Positions 16,660 through 27,336 of a stretch of 64,000 bases of DNA are shown in pieces (position 1 is the first letter of the stretch; the number at the start of each line of letters is the position of its first letter). The notes under the pieces are model-generated. The model ran no database searches and had not been told where the DNA came from. It saw only the letters and a list, made by a program, of their open reading frames with translations. Source of the DNA: Balneolaceae bacterium (GTDB lineage Bacteria; Bacteroidota; Rhodothermia; Balneolales; Balneolaceae); assembly GCA_034521495.1 (NCBI GenBank), contig JAXHMK010000010.1, positions 830,375 to 894,374 on the forward strand, read 5' to 3'. The position numbers and the translations under genes were made by a program.

Positions 16660-19600
16660 AGCTGCACCTCCAATTCGTTTGTCAGGCTTTCAATCACAAT
16701 CTCATCCGGCTTATGAAACCAGACACCGCCGTCCTCCCCTTTTCGCATTCCGCGAACAAAAAGATAGGCCACTCCGCCAAAATCTCTCTCATAATCAAAT
16801 TCCGTTATTCGTGATTTCAAATACTTCAAAAGAGCCACAGTGTAGAGGTGATATTGCACATCATACGAAGCGTTGTAGATCTCTTCCTTCAAATGTTCGC
16901 GGCTATAATCTGCCAATGTATCTCCCAAATAGTTCGATTTGTAATCAACGATATAGTATCTCCCGTTTTGCCGCACAATCAGATCAATAAAACCCGTTAA
17001 AAAGTTTTTTATCCCATTCTTCGATGTCTGCTGAACCTTGTCCCTTGACCGAATAATCTTCAGGATATTCTCTAACGATGGCTGCTTTGTCTTAAAATGA
17101 AATTCCATCTCCCGGAGCTGCTCATGATCTTTTACCTCACTCAACATTAGTCCGGGAATATCTGCTGAAACAACATTACGAATCATATTCTGGGTGACTG
17201 TCATCCACTTTTGATCAATCTGATACTGGTCTAAAACCTTTTCAATAACAGATGAATGATCATCGCTGAGAGCCGTATCAAACCTAAAGTTTTGATCCTC
17301 AAAAAGTTTATGAATCGCCGTTCCCGCAGTAGCTCCCCGCGGAAAAGTAAAGATGTTCAAATCGCGAATCTCCTCTCTCTGTTGATGTATAGCCGAGAGA
17401 TACGAATCCATTACCTGATCATAGTCCGGCTCACCGGGGGCCGCCTTGTGGCTCGTCAGAGATGAAAAACTCTCCACTTGTCTCTGGATATCTAAATTTA
17501 AGCGGCCGTTATACTTACTCACTTGCAACTGCCCGGATCTGTCCCAAACTCTTTCTGACCCCTCCTCTGTTTTTTCATCCGCTTCCCTGATTGTTAATTC
17601 GATCGCCCCGTCAGATTTTTGCTCCAATTCTCTGAACAAGTTAAGAATGGTCTCATCTGTAAAATCTGTCTCAGCTTTCAGTTTTGATCTGTTTTGGATA
17701 ATCTCCCTCACAGTTTCGTGATCCATCAAAGAAGATACCACCCCCGAACGCAGAGAGGCATCGTGATGCGCCCAGGGAATTACGCAAAGATATTTTGCAC
17801 GTGTTACCGCCACATAATATTTCCGGACCTCCTCAGCGGTATTTTCAATACGGCTTTGATAAACTGCCTCATCCATTTCCCCGCCCGGCATCTGATCATA
17901 CCGTATGACAGGATCACCATGTTGATCGTGGTATTCAGTCAGAAGTTTCTTGCTATTTGCTTTCTTCACATCCCAAAGCGTGGGACAAAATACGACCGGG
18001 AATTCCAGGCCTTTACTATTATGAATTGTACTGATCTTCACCAGGTTTTGGTCGCTTTCCAACAACAAGGTTTTCTCGTCATCTTTATCGGGGTCGGCCA
18101 TCTCATCCACAAACCAAGAGTGCAATGCATTCGGGTCGAACTTACCCTCCTTTTCAGCTTTTGCGCAAATATCCGCCAGTTGGTATAAGTTGGTGAGAAT
18201 TCGCTCGGAGCTTGAAAACTGAGCCAGTTTGGCAATTCGTTCACCCGAAAAAAGAAGTTTCCTGAACATTGGATAAAAACCATCCCGCAGCCAAACTTCT
18301 TCCAACTCCTGCAGTTCATCAATCAATATTTGCCGCTGATCCCCTTCAATTGATAGCTCGTAAAGTTCATTCAGGTTCTGTCCCCAAAAACCAGAGACAA
18401 GAGCATTATTCACGGCCGTTCGATTATACGGATCCAAAATGGCAGTCATCACAGTCTCGAGTCGACGTGCCTCAGCGGATTCAAATACCTTCTCTCTCGA
18501 ATAGGTCACAGAATCAATACCGGCCTCTTTTAGCCTTCTCTTCATCTCTTCCGCGTGCTTATGACTTGAAACCAATACAGCAATATCCCCCGCCTCCAGT
18601 TTCCGGTTTTTGATTAATACTTCTCCCTCCTCTGCCCTTCGCAATAGTCTTGCGATCTCTCGAACCGTTTGAGAAAATACAAACCGGTTGGCATCATCTT
18701 TACTGGATTCAATTCCCGGTTTCGTGATCAATTGAATTTTACTTGAACGTTTTTCATCAATCAAAAACTGATCTTCCAACTCCGTCTGTCCCGTATCTAC
18801 GTCCAAATATTCAATCCCCTTTTCGATAAACGGCTGGGCGGAAAGCCCAAATAATGTGTTAACTGCTTTGTTGAAACTCGGCGTGCTTCTAAAATTTTTA
18901 TGAAGTGTATATTGCTCCACAAATGATTCATCTCTTGCCTGGATATAGGTGTAAACATCCGCTCCGCGAAATGCATAAATCGCCTGTTTTGGGTCGCCGA
19001 TCATCACCAAAGAGGATTCCGTTTTCTGAGATGGATAAATTGAATTGAGGATTGAGTACTGAGTGGGATCTGTGTCCTGGAATTCATCAACCAGTGCAGC
19101 GGGATATTTCTTTTGAAGAATTTCCGGTAAGCTTTCCGAATCGACTAAAGCCCTCTCTACACTGTTTAAAAGATCATCGTAAGTAACTGTATTGGAATTA
19201 ATTGAGAGTTTTTCTCGTATTTTTTCAATTTCTTCAACTGCTTTCTGAATGAGGGTTGTTTTTACCTTGTCAAACTCTTGAACTCTTTCAAAATACTCGT
19301 CACAGACTTTAAAAAAGGGGTGGTTGGGGACTCTGTTCGTACCGGATTTCAAATTCTCAGGATCGTTAATATATCGGGATGTGAAGTATTTTAACTGATC
19401 AAATCTATCCATCGAAAATGAAGAATCATCAGCGAACTTTTGCATCTCCCTGATCCGCGATTCAACATTTTTCTTCGTGTAATATTTCAAATCGCATTGA
19501 AGCAGTTCCTGTCTGACAGCCGCTTTCTCAGCATTCCACAAATCAACAACATCCCGCCGAATTTTTAGCAGATCTCCCAGGTAACCAACCGCATCATCAA

Positions 19601-20222
19601 GCCCCTCTCCTTCAAGCTTCGCATACGGCTTACTGAAAATCACACTCAGTTGATCTCTCAATTCTGATGGTGAATCCGCAATATCTAAAAGTTTTGAGAT
19701 GTAATACTTTCCAGCTTCGGTGTCGCTATATCGATTCATAAAATTTCGCCAGAAATCTTCAACAGCCTGAGTCAATAGTTCGTCTTGCTGAACGACTTCA
19801 AAATCAAACGGAGTTCCGGCTTTGAGCGCCTCCTCTTTCAATATTTTCTGACAAAATCCGTGAATGGTAAACACCTGGCTGTCATCGAAATTTTGAATTG
19901 CTGCCCTGAGGCGTTGAATAGCTTCCTCCCTGTGAGCAACCTGATCCACCAACTCGTTTGCAAACGCATCATTGGATTCGATCTTCTGTTCCAGGCTGAC
20001 CAAACACTCTTTCAGCCGCCTGAAAATTCTCTCTTTGAGTTCGGCCGTCGCTTTTTTGGTGAATGTCATCACCAATATCTGATCCACATCCAGTTTTTTC
20101 TCAATCAGAAGACGGATATAAAGGGCCGTTAAGGTATAGGTTTTCCCGGTACCAGCACTGGCCTCAATTAGAATTCGCGGTTTCCAGTCAATATCATACA
20201 GTGAATCGATCGGTTTCATCAT
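16656..20222 (-). CDS. recB: exodeoxyribonuclease V beta subunit RecB
   Basis: 1188 residues, the usual length. Walker A is ASAGTGKT (21-28); further motifs are VFTIHGFCQKIL, LVDEFQDTDPTQY (motif II), MIGDPKQAIYAFRGADV (motif III), KISTIHNSKGLEFPVVF and YYVAVTRAK (motif VI). The C-terminal nuclease domain has GFIDLIV and IVDYKSNYLG with the catalytic Asp and Lys. It is the 3'-5' helicase and nuclease of RecBCD. It starts with two Met codons at 20222 and overlaps recC by 29 bp. Confidence 0.96.
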   Translation of the reverse strand: MMKPIDSLYDIDWKPRILIEASAGTGKTYTLTALYIRLLIEKKLDVDQILVMTFTKKATAELKERIFRRLKECLVSLEQKIESNDAFANELVDQVAHREEAIQRLRAAIQNFDDSQVFTIHGFCQKILKEEALKAGTPFDFEVVQQDELLTQAVEDFWRNFMNRYSDTEAGKYYISKLLDIADSPSELRDQLSVIFSKPYAKLEGEGLDDAVGYLGDLLKIRRDVVDLWNAEKAAVRQELLQCDLKYYTKKNVESRIREMQKFADDSSFSMDRFDQLKYFTSRYINDPENLKSGTNRVPNHPFFKVCDEYFERVQEFDKVKTTLIQKAVEEIEKIREKLSINSNTVTYDDLLNSVERALVDSESLPEILQKKYPAALVDEFQDTDPTQYSILNSIYPSQKTESSLVMIGDPKQAIYAFRGADVYTYIQARDESFVEQYTLHKNFRSTPSFNKAVNTLFGLSAQPFIEKGIEYLDVDTGQTELEDQFLIDEKRSSKIQLITKPGIESSKDDANRFVFSQTVREIARLLRRAEEGEVLIKNRKLEAGDIAVLVSSHKHAEEMKRRLKEAGIDSVTYSREKVFESAEARRLETVMTAILDPYNRTAVNNALVSGFWGQNLNELYELSIEGDQRQILIDELQELEEVWLRDGFYPMFRKLLFSGERIAKLAQFSSSERILTNLYQLADICAKAEKEGKFDPNALHSWFVDEMADPDKDDEKTLLLESDQNLVKISTIHNSKGLEFPVVFCPTLWDVKKANSKKLLTEYHDQHGDPVIRYDQMPGGEMDEAVYQSRIENTAEEVRKYYVAVTRAKYLCVIPWAHHDASLRSGVVSSLMDHETVREIIQNRSKLKAETDFTDETILNLFRELEQKSDGAIELTIREADEKTEEGSERVWDRSGQLQVSKYNGRLNLDIQRQVESFSSLTSHKAAPGEPDYDQVMDSYLSAIHQQREEIRDLNIFTFPRGATAGTAIHKLFEDQNFRFDTALSDDHSSVIEKVLDQYQIDQKWMTVTQNMIRNVVSADIPGLMLSEVKDHEQLREMEFHFKTKQPSLENILKIIRSRDKVQQTSKNGIKNFLTGFIDLIVRQNGRYYIVDYKSNYLGDTLADYSREHLKEEIYNASYDVQYHLYTVALLKYLKSRITEFDYERDFGGVAYLFVRGMRKGEDGGVWFHKPDEIVIESLTNELEVQL

Positions 20223-23200
20223 CCTCCTCCTCCATGTAATCCATCATTCGACCCATGATTTGCCGGTATCGATCCGTAATAAATTCTCGCCGAAATTCTA
20301 CTCCCTCTCCGAGTAAAGCCTGGACCGCAAGATCACTATTTTCGCCAAACGAATAATCGTCTGTATTAAACGCCTTCGCAGCTTTTTTATATGAATCTGT
20401 TTTCTCATCTCTTTCCCTCTCTTCAAATGCATAGAGTGTTTTCGGGAAAAAGGTTTGAGGGGCTGTCACGCCTTCTCTGTAAAAATCGATCAACTCCGTC
20501 AAAATCTCATCAGCATTCTGAACCGGCCGAAACACTTTCTTTTTAGGTTCTCCTTTTTTCAATTCACAAAAAAGAAGAGAGTTCTTTTCTCTAAAGTGAT
20601 CGTTTACAGCTCCACACAAATGTTTTATCCAGCTATCGAGTGCCACCTTACCGGAAAAACCGGAAGGCGTGATATCTACAAATTGAGCTTCTGAATAGCT
20701 GGTCAAATTTCCCTCAAGTTGATGATCGCCTATAGATACATTCACCGGAAATTTATGCAGATTGGGATCAATTCCGGCATTTTTTAGGATGGAAATCGCT
20801 GTGCGGACATTTTTTTTAATATCCAGCACTTTCCGCTCACCCGACCACCCCACCGGTACCGCGCCGGATTGCATTAAATACTCCTGAATCTGTTGATCTG
20901 ACATACTCTCCAATACCCAGCCGAACACTCTTTGAAACAGAATATGTTTTTCGAGATGATCCAGCTCAAATTCATCCTTCTCCTGGTCAGATTCTCTCAA
21001 TGAAACCTCAAACCGCTTTCGCAAGAACCAACGGATTGGATTGCTGTAGAAGCGTGATAACTCATCAATCTGAATCGGTTCTTCTGATTCTTCCAGAGGA
21101 ATAGGTTTATGAATTTTCAATCCGGACATTGAATTTTCATCATCCTGTATTGCCTGAGCGGTTTGTAAATAAACTCCTGAATAATTTTTCTTTGATTCAA
21201 AATTTGTACGCGAAAATCCCGAGAGAGCTTCCTTTTTAATGATCTTTTTCACTTCGATTCCTGATGAATTTGAGATCACATCCACCCATTCACTCACAAT
21301 GGTAGACGGCGGAATCTCCTCATTATCTACCGGACTTTGACCGATGAAACTACAATAATGAACCTCACCAGCAGCCATGATTGATTCAAGAAAAAGATTT
21401 CGATCCTCGTTCTTCCGATTTCTTTCTCCCGGCAGCGGATTCTGAGCCATCAAATCGAAATCGGGGCTGATCTGTTTGCGCGGAAAATTACTCTCGTTCA
21501 GGCCGATCAACGCGATGATCTTAAACGGAATACTCCGAACCGGCACCATAGAACTGAATGTAACACCCTTTGTGAACAACGCACCGGAGGCTCTGTATCG
21601 GTCCAGCAAAGAGCTTAGTTCACTCTTAAAAAGTGAAAAGGAGATTTTTCTTTCACATCCCGCAACCTCAGCCTGCTCCTGAATCTGCCCCATCGTTCGT
21701 TTGATAGTCTGTGCCTCCACGCTCTCCAGGAGTAGATCATCAAAAATAGATTTCATACGATCTGTCAGCCATTTTGACCAATCGCCACAAGATTTCTTTT
21801 GTTTGACCTCCTTCCGCATATTATCCAGCTGGGAAAGGTAGTTGGAAAATGCTGACCAGGTTTGCTGATCATTTGTCGTCCGTATAGACTGATAAAGAAG
21901 CATCTCATCCACAACTTCTCCCTCTTTTCCGCCTAATAGATTCCCAAACCAACCCCGTCGCAGTGCCGAACTCCAGGTCTGCAGCTCTTCTGGCGGCTGA
22001 TCAAACTCTTTTCTGTGATTCGCATCCAATCCCCAAACCACATGATTTTCTTCGATCCACCGTTTTAGCTTGTGGCAATCCGATTCTGAAATCCCATAGG
22101 ATTGATAAACCGGTTTCATCATAAAAAGATCAATTACGTCCGATTGTTTAAATCTGGAATCGATCAAGGACAACAGTCGCAGAAGGGCTCTCTCGATTCC
22201 CACATCCGTTTGTCTTGCAGAATATCCGGCGTGATATGGAATGTGTGGAACGTCATTTTCAGCCTGATCAAATACCGCTTTGATATACGGCCGATAGGTA
22301 TCCAGATCCGGAGTGGCTACAAGAATATCATCGGGATGAAGCGTATCATCTTCTTCAAATTTCTCCAGTAAAAACTGGTGTAACACCTCAATTTCCCGAA
22401 GCGGACTGTGGCAGGAACGAATCTCTATTCCCGTGATATCACCCTCACTATTTGAGATATTTTTGACCGGATTTCCGTTTAGAATATTGTTCTGGACCTG
22501 ATTCAAAGACCGGTTCTCTGAAATTTTAGAATGAAGATTTAAAGTTTCATCAGGACCTAAACTATTTATGACTTCATGGATACTAACTGACTCTTTACCA
22601 ATAACTTGAAATAGTTCATTTTGATTATTTTCAAGCTGTTTTGTTAGTTCAACCTGGAAAATGAAAACATCTGATTGATCTCCTGCTTTTTTTAATAACT
22701 TTATTATTGGCATCGGCAATAATCCAGGATTCAGAACAAAGAGTGAATCATCCGTTTCAACAGTTTTCCTTGATAATGCTGTTGCGATTTCAACATAAAG
22801 CTCCGCCCGGTTTTTTACTTTTTGATTCCCTGACTCTTTCCATGAATTGTTCAATAATCGCCAGAGTTCCGACTGCCACTGTTCATCCCCTTCTCCTGAT
22901 TTTCCCTGCTGCCATCCCAAAATCATCAACGGCCTGTAAACAAGATATTCATCAAACACAGAAGCGATCTGTCCGGCCAGTTGAAAAACAGCTTGCTCCC
23001 TCCTATCATCCGGCTGACTTTGAACATACCGATCCAATATCCCGAACTTCTCACGCACTTTTTCATCATTCAGCAACTGGAATAACGACCATTTCATCGG
23101 CTGCAGATCGGATGGCAGAAGTTCCGGAAGGTCAGGGTAGATTTTTCGGATTTGTCTCCAGAGCCACTCTGCGGGAAGTATACACTCCATGTTTGCTGCA

Positions 23201-23367
23201 ATCCCGTTATTTTCTGCCGCAAAAAGTTTAAACCATCGCGCCGTATCCAAATTCGGGACAATGATTTTTTGAGAAACAAACGGATCATCAGGAGCTTTTT
23301 CCGCTAACTTTTCAGCCAGCTCCCCGGAAAGTATTTTTAGATTATGGCTCTTGGTAAGATGAATCAT
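20194..23367 (-). CDS. recC: exodeoxyribonuclease V gamma subunit RecC
   Basis: 1057 residues, somewhat shorter than E. coli RecC (1122). The inactive helicase-like N-terminus (SQKIIVPNLDTARWFKL, ECILPAEWLWRQI) and the central PIKLLKKAGD..VFIFQVE, HSPLREIEVLHQFLLEKF and ALIGLNESNFPRKQ segments are typical of RecC. It holds the complex together and reads Chi-like sequences. It is the first gene of the operon; recC, recB and recD overlap one another. It diverges from the polysaccharide locus across a 209-bp spacer. Confidence 0.93.
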   Translation of the reverse strand: MIHLTKSHNLKILSGELAEKLAEKAPDDPFVSQKIIVPNLDTARWFKLFAAENNGIAANMECILPAEWLWRQIRKIYPDLPELLPSDLQPMKWSLFQLLNDEKVREKFGILDRYVQSQPDDRREQAVFQLAGQIASVFDEYLVYRPLMILGWQQGKSGEGDEQWQSELWRLLNNSWKESGNQKVKNRAELYVEIATALSRKTVETDDSLFVLNPGLLPMPIIKLLKKAGDQSDVFIFQVELTKQLENNQNELFQVIGKESVSIHEVINSLGPDETLNLHSKISENRSLNQVQNNILNGNPVKNISNSEGDITGIEIRSCHSPLREIEVLHQFLLEKFEEDDTLHPDDILVATPDLDTYRPYIKAVFDQAENDVPHIPYHAGYSARQTDVGIERALLRLLSLIDSRFKQSDVIDLFMMKPVYQSYGISESDCHKLKRWIEENHVVWGLDANHRKEFDQPPEELQTWSSALRRGWFGNLLGGKEGEVVDEMLLYQSIRTTNDQQTWSAFSNYLSQLDNMRKEVKQKKSCGDWSKWLTDRMKSIFDDLLLESVEAQTIKRTMGQIQEQAEVAGCERKISFSLFKSELSSLLDRYRASGALFTKGVTFSSMVPVRSIPFKIIALIGLNESNFPRKQISPDFDLMAQNPLPGERNRKNEDRNLFLESIMAAGEVHYCSFIGQSPVDNEEIPPSTIVSEWVDVISNSSGIEVKKIIKKEALSGFSRTNFESKKNYSGVYLQTAQAIQDDENSMSGLKIHKPIPLEESEEPIQIDELSRFYSNPIRWFLRKRFEVSLRESDQEKDEFELDHLEKHILFQRVFGWVLESMSDQQIQEYLMQSGAVPVGWSGERKVLDIKKNVRTAISILKNAGIDPNLHKFPVNVSIGDHQLEGNLTSYSEAQFVDITPSGFSGKVALDSWIKHLCGAVNDHFREKNSLLFCELKKGEPKKKVFRPVQNADEILTELIDFYREGVTAPQTFFPKTLYAFEERERDEKTDSYKKAAKAFNTDDYSFGENSDLAVQALLGEGVEFRREFITDRYRQIMGRMMDYMEEEDDETDRFTV

Positions 23368-23576
23368 AGATTGCTTTTTGGGATGATACAGATTTTGATC
23401 TCAATCCGAAAATAGCAAATTGGTATGACACCTGATGTCACCTCACACCAAAAAACGGTCTTTTAATTTCATATAGATATTTCAACAGGGCAATGAAATT
23501 CAATATCTTGTAATCTTAAATAATCATAACTCATCTATTATTGGTTAACCTCAATTGAAATTACATCGATAAAGAA

Positions 23577-24314
23577 TTGCTTCTCACAGTCGTTATTGTC
23601 ACTAAAAATCCCGGTTCAGACATTTTTGCAACTCTTGCCAGTATTCTTCCATTGAATGATGAATCGGTAGAGGTTTTGATCAAGGATAATAGTGATGACG
23701 ATTCACTAAAAGAGATTAACCGATGTTTTCAATTTACTAATTTTAGGTATGAACACTCATCCGATGATGGTATTTATGATGCGATGAATCAGGCAATTGA
23801 ACTGGCAGAAGGTGATTATCTCTATTTCTTGAATGCGGGGGACACCTACATCGATTGTGATTTATTGAATATTTTGGAAAAAGATAATTCTAAAACAGAT
23901 TTCTTCTACGGGAACATCATTAACCTTCATCCATTCGCACGCCAGATTTCATATTCAAAGTATATTAATAAATACAGCGTATATCTTCGGCGTGTTTGCC
24001 ATCAGGCCATAGTAGTAAAAAAAGAAGTTTTTAATCAGCTTGGTTTTTTTGATACAGACCTGAGTGTTAATGCTGATTATCTCTTTATGTTAAAGCTTTT
24101 TGATCGGTTTAAGGGAAAGTCACTTCAAAAACTCATCAGTATATATAAAGGCGACGGACTTTCTTACAAATATACATTGTCGGTCAAAGAAAAAAATCAT
24201 TTGAAGAAGGAGCTAAAAAAGTTCTATAATCCAATAGAATTGGTTCTTCTTGGTATCAGTAAGATTCTGCTTTCCTGGTTTATCACTGTTAAAAATTTCA
24301 ACAAGCCGAAATGA
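23577..24314 (+). CDS. glycosyltransferase family 2
   Basis: 245 residues of the GT-A type: TVVIVTKNPG at the N-terminus, LIKDNSDDDS, then DDGIYDAMNQAIELAEGDYLYF with the DxD-like metal site at LNAGDTY. This is the WcaA-like group that transfers a sugar to a lipid-linked repeat unit at the inner membrane. The frame begins at TTG 23577, because no ATG precedes the conserved β-strand and an in-frame TGA lies at 23556. It overlaps the next gene by ATGA and opens a run of six coupled + strand genes. The donor sugar is unknown. Confidence 0.85.
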   Translation: MLLTVVIVTKNPGSDIFATLASILPLNDESVEVLIKDNSDDDSLKEINRCFQFTNFRYEHSSDDGIYDAMNQAIELAEGDYLYFLNAGDTYIDCDLLNILEKDNSKTDFFYGNIINLHPFARQISYSKYINKYSVYLRRVCHQAIVVKKEVFNQLGFFDTDLSVNADYLFMLKLFDRFKGKSLQKLISIYKGDGLSYKYTLSVKEKNHLKKELKKFYNPIELVLLGISKILLSWFITVKNFNKPK

Positions 24315-25420
24315 AGATTTTATTTCTACTTCCGGCTCTAACCGATTCATATACGCGAAAGCGAGTTACTATGATCAATAAATTAGATGTTGATTGTACT
24401 GTTCTCGGATATGATAGAGAACATTATGAAGCAAGTCCGTGGGAGCTTGAAACGGTGTCTTTAGGTCGGTTGACACACGCAAGGCTTCTCAAAAGAATCC
24501 CTGTGATGATTAAATCTATTTTTAAAATTCGCAAGAAAATTAAATCGTTCGATGTGCTCTACTGCTTTAATTTTGACATTCTTTTTATTGGTTGGCTGAG
24601 TACAATTTTTATACAAAAAGATATAAAAATTATTTACGATTTAGCGGATATTCATAAGGTTCTCGGTGGAACTGGCTTCCTGTCAACTGTCTTCCGATCA
24701 ATTGAAAGATTTTTATTGAAAAGAACTACAATGGTGGTTGTCGCCTCACCCGCTTATATCGATGGATATTTTCATAAAATTCAGCATGCCGACAACAGGT
24801 TTTTTGCGATAGAGAACAAAATGCTTCCAGGTGTAAAATCATCAAAGAATAGAGTAAGGTCTGGCTATAAATCAAAAAAAGGAGTCTTAAAGATTGGATA
24901 TTTTGGGATGTTACGCTGCGAGACTTCCTTAGATTTTTTGCATCGGCTTCTGGTTAAGAATAAAGATAAATTTGAATTACTTCTTGCGGGGATCTTCCTT
25001 CAGACAGAATCATACAAACCAAATTTTCAAAAATTAGAAAACGCCAGTTACTACGGTGCCTTTGTGTATCCGGACGATCTGCCCAAATTATACAATTCAG
25101 TTGATATTATTTGGGCAGCTCACATGCACGGCGAAACAAATAGTAAATGGTCAATGTCGAACCGTTTTTACCAGGCTTGTTTTTATAAACGCCCGCTGAT
25201 AACCCAGGCAAATACCCAGGATTCTGAACGGGTAGAATCTTACAATATCGGTGCCACTCTTGACCTTAATGACTTTGACTCCTCTGAAAAAATCATTCAC
25301 TCCATTAACAAGGAAAAAATGGAAACCTGGAGAAGAAATCTGAACAGTTTACCTACCGAGGTTCATACCTATACCGGCGAACATGCAAAACTGATTAACT
25401 TGATTAAATCGTCCGGTTGA
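24311..25420 (+). CDS. glycosyltransferase family 4 (GT-B)
   Basis: 369 residues with a GT-B layout: MKILFLLPALTDSYTRKRV at the N-terminus, KIIYDLADIHKVLG in the first domain, and a C-terminal KIGYFGMLRCETSLDFLHRL donor domain with FYQACFYKRPLI, a weak version of the family's E-x7-E region. It probably adds a sugar to the polysaccharide repeat unit. It overlaps its upstream neighbour by 4 bp, so the two are co-translated. The acceptor and donor are not predictable. Confidence 0.8.
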   Translation: MKILFLLPALTDSYTRKRVTMINKLDVDCTVLGYDREHYEASPWELETVSLGRLTHARLLKRIPVMIKSIFKIRKKIKSFDVLYCFNFDILFIGWLSTIFIQKDIKIIYDLADIHKVLGGTGFLSTVFRSIERFLLKRTTMVVVASPAYIDGYFHKIQHADNRFFAIENKMLPGVKSSKNRVRSGYKSKKGVLKIGYFGMLRCETSLDFLHRLLVKNKDKFELLLAGIFLQTESYKPNFQKLENASYYGAFVYPDDLPKLYNSVDIIWAAHMHGETNSKWSMSNRFYQACFYKRPLITQANTQDSERVESYNIGATLDLNDFDSSEKIIHSINKEKMETWRRNLNSLPTEVHTYTGEHAKLINLIKSSG

Positions 25421-25438
25421 TGTAAGCAGCTTTTTGAT

Positions 25439-26539
25439 ATGATCACAGATAAATTTGAGAACCATTTACGATTTTCCATTGATTGGTTGATTAAAAGCAG
25501 GCATATATCAGGTGGTTCAAGCGCATATTATGCTCCTCTTTTTGGATGGAGCAAACCCTATCCTGAAACAACCGGCTACATCATTCCAACTCTTCTCGAA
25601 TACTATCATTACTCGGATTATAAACCTGCGTATGAAACGGCTCTTGAATTTGGGGAGTGGCTTCTGTCGATTCAATCGGAACAAGGATATTGGAATGCCG
25701 GCCAGCATCCGCCAGAAAAGAAAGACCCAAGCGTATTCAACACGGGGCAAATTTTATTTGGTTTGAAATCATTGCTCGAAGAGACAAACGATACGAAATG
25801 GGCAATTTCGCTCGATAAAGCAACTGGATGGTTATGTGAGTCAATCGATGAAAATGGCTACTGGAAATCGGGACACTATCGCGGATTTAATCCAACCTAT
25901 TATTCCCGTGTTGCCTGGGGAATACTGTTAGCTTCCACTGTTTTGGATAACAAATCGTATCGAAAAAAAGCGATCCTGGTTTTGGATTCTCTGATCAAAA
26001 ATAAAAACCCTAACGGAACTTTTAGCGGCTGGGGATTTGATGAGCACGGACCTGCTTTTACACATACCATTGCTTATACCCTGCGCGGATTTATGGAATC
26101 TTCAATCGATGTAGATGACTGGGAGAAATATGGAGCGAAAACCGAACAGGCACTGCAAAAATTTTATACCCTGGCTGAATTAAAAAATGGACGTTTGGCA
26201 GGACAGTACGACGAAGAGTTCTCCGGCACTGAAACCTATAGTTGTATTACAGGAAATTTTCAGATTGCCCTCTGTTTGATGAGGTGGTATGAGAAAAACA
26301 ACGATCTACGGCTGCTAAATGCCTCTTCAAAGCTGATTGAATTTTCTATCGGCAGCCAGTCTACTGCTTTTTCACTATTCTCTCATAAGGGAGCTATTCC
26401 CGGATCAAAACCATTTTGGGGACGATATATGATGTTCCGCTACCCAAATTGGTCTGCAAAGTTTTGTGCAGATGCGTTACTTTTGTTTTTGAAACTGTAC
26501 AAAAAAGAATCTGACCGATGGGACATCGCGGAGTCGTAA
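25439..26539 (+). CDS. (alpha/alpha)6-barrel-like protein of a polysaccharide locus
   Basis: 366 residues, with no named family recognised with certainty. Repeated helical-hairpin segments (LLSIQSEQGYWNAG, LCESIDENGYWKSG, LIKNKNPNGTFSGWG) spaced by about 55-60 residues are like those of terpene-cyclase and uronyl-epimerase toroids. QxxxGxW-like repeats, several aromatics and HTIAY suggest a carbohydrate-binding cavity. It overlaps the formyltransferase gene by 22 bp and precedes a heparinase II/III-like gene. A sugar-modifying role is therefore inferred from context; neither an epimerase nor a hydrolase role is shown. Confidence 0.6.
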   Translation: MITDKFENHLRFSIDWLIKSRHISGGSSAYYAPLFGWSKPYPETTGYIIPTLLEYYHYSDYKPAYETALEFGEWLLSIQSEQGYWNAGQHPPEKKDPSVFNTGQILFGLKSLLEETNDTKWAISLDKATGWLCESIDENGYWKSGHYRGFNPTYYSRVAWGILLASTVLDNKSYRKKAILVLDSLIKNKNPNGTFSGWGFDEHGPAFTHTIAYTLRGFMESSIDVDDWEKYGAKTEQALQKFYTLAELKNGRLAGQYDEEFSGTETYSCITGNFQIALCLMRWYEKNNDLRLLNASSKLIEFSIGSQSTAFSLFSHKGAIPGSKPFWGRYMMFRYPNWSAKFCADALLLFLKLYKKESDRWDIAES

Positions 26540-27336
26540 TAACAGCCGGATTTGACAAATCTGAAGCAGCCACCTGTTTGGTTGAGCTGTTTAAACAGAA
26601 AGGTGTGCCAGTTAAAGGAATTATTGTCGTTAGTCCCTACTCACTTCGGCGTATTCGGTTTTTTTTAAAAAAAAAGGAATTTTCAACCATAGTAGAATCT
26701 ATTCGACGTCTTGCCGGTTTTCAAAGATCCATCTCAAATGACAGATCAAAAATAATTAAACAGTTTAGAAGTGAACGTCAAATCTCTATTCAATCTTTAA
26801 AAAAATGGGCTAAAGTAAATCAGGCCAAGATTATTTCTGTAAACAGATTAAACTCTGATCAAGCAATTCACTTTTTAAAAGAAACTGATCCTCAGTGGCT
26901 CGTTTACAGCGGTGGCGGAATTCTGAAAGAACCTGTAATTAACCAGATGGATGGCAGAATTTTAAATGCTCACCAAGGCCCACTACCGGAAATTCGAGGC
27001 ATGAATGCGGCTGAGTGGTCGATCCTGCTGGATCAAAAACAGGAAGCTACGATTCACCTGATTGACCGGGGAATTGATACGGGAAAAATCATCAAAAGTA
27101 TTCCATATTCTATTGAAGAGAATGATGATATTGAATCCATTCGGGAAAAAGCAATTATCAAAGGAATTGAGGGGTTAATCGAAGTCGGTTCGAAAGAAAC
27201 ACTTGAGATGTTTAACGTTCGGGAGAATCATTCTGAATATCGGCAGTGCTATACGCTCTCGTACGTAATGAAAGAAATGCTCCAACAAAAATTAAAGGCC
27301 AAAAAGAAAAGGAGTTCAGGTGTTCAAAAAGATTAA
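26518..27336 (+). CDS. formyltransferase family protein
   Basis: 272 residues. The core ILNAHQGPLPEIRGMNAAEW...ATIHLIDRGIDTGKII is the formyl-transferase fold shared by methionyl-tRNA and sugar-nucleotide formyltransferases. It includes the Asn and His of the catalytic triad (NAH) and the Asp of DTG. In this context it most likely N-formylates an amino sugar of the polysaccharide, using N10-formyl-tetrahydrofolate. It overlaps the previous gene by 22 bp and the next by 17 bp. Methionyl-tRNA formyltransferase itself is unlikely, because the tRNA-binding C-terminal domain is absent. Confidence 0.75.
   Translation: MGHRGVVITAGFDKSEAATCLVELFKQKGVPVKGIIVVSPYSLRRIRFFLKKKEFSTIVESIRRLAGFQRSISNDRSKIIKQFRSERQISIQSLKKWAKVNQAKIISVNRLNSDQAIHFLKETDPQWLVYSGGGILKEPVINQMDGRILNAHQGPLPEIRGMNAAEWSILLDQKQEATIHLIDRGIDTGKIIKSIPYSIEENDDIESIREKAIIKGIEGLIEVGSKETLEMFNVRENHSEYRQCYTLSYVMKEMLQQKLKAKKKRSSGVQKD

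Noticed and set aside
26518..27336. Methionyl-tRNA formyltransferase (fmt)
   Set aside because: The tRNA-binding C-terminal domain is missing and all neighbours are polysaccharide genes.
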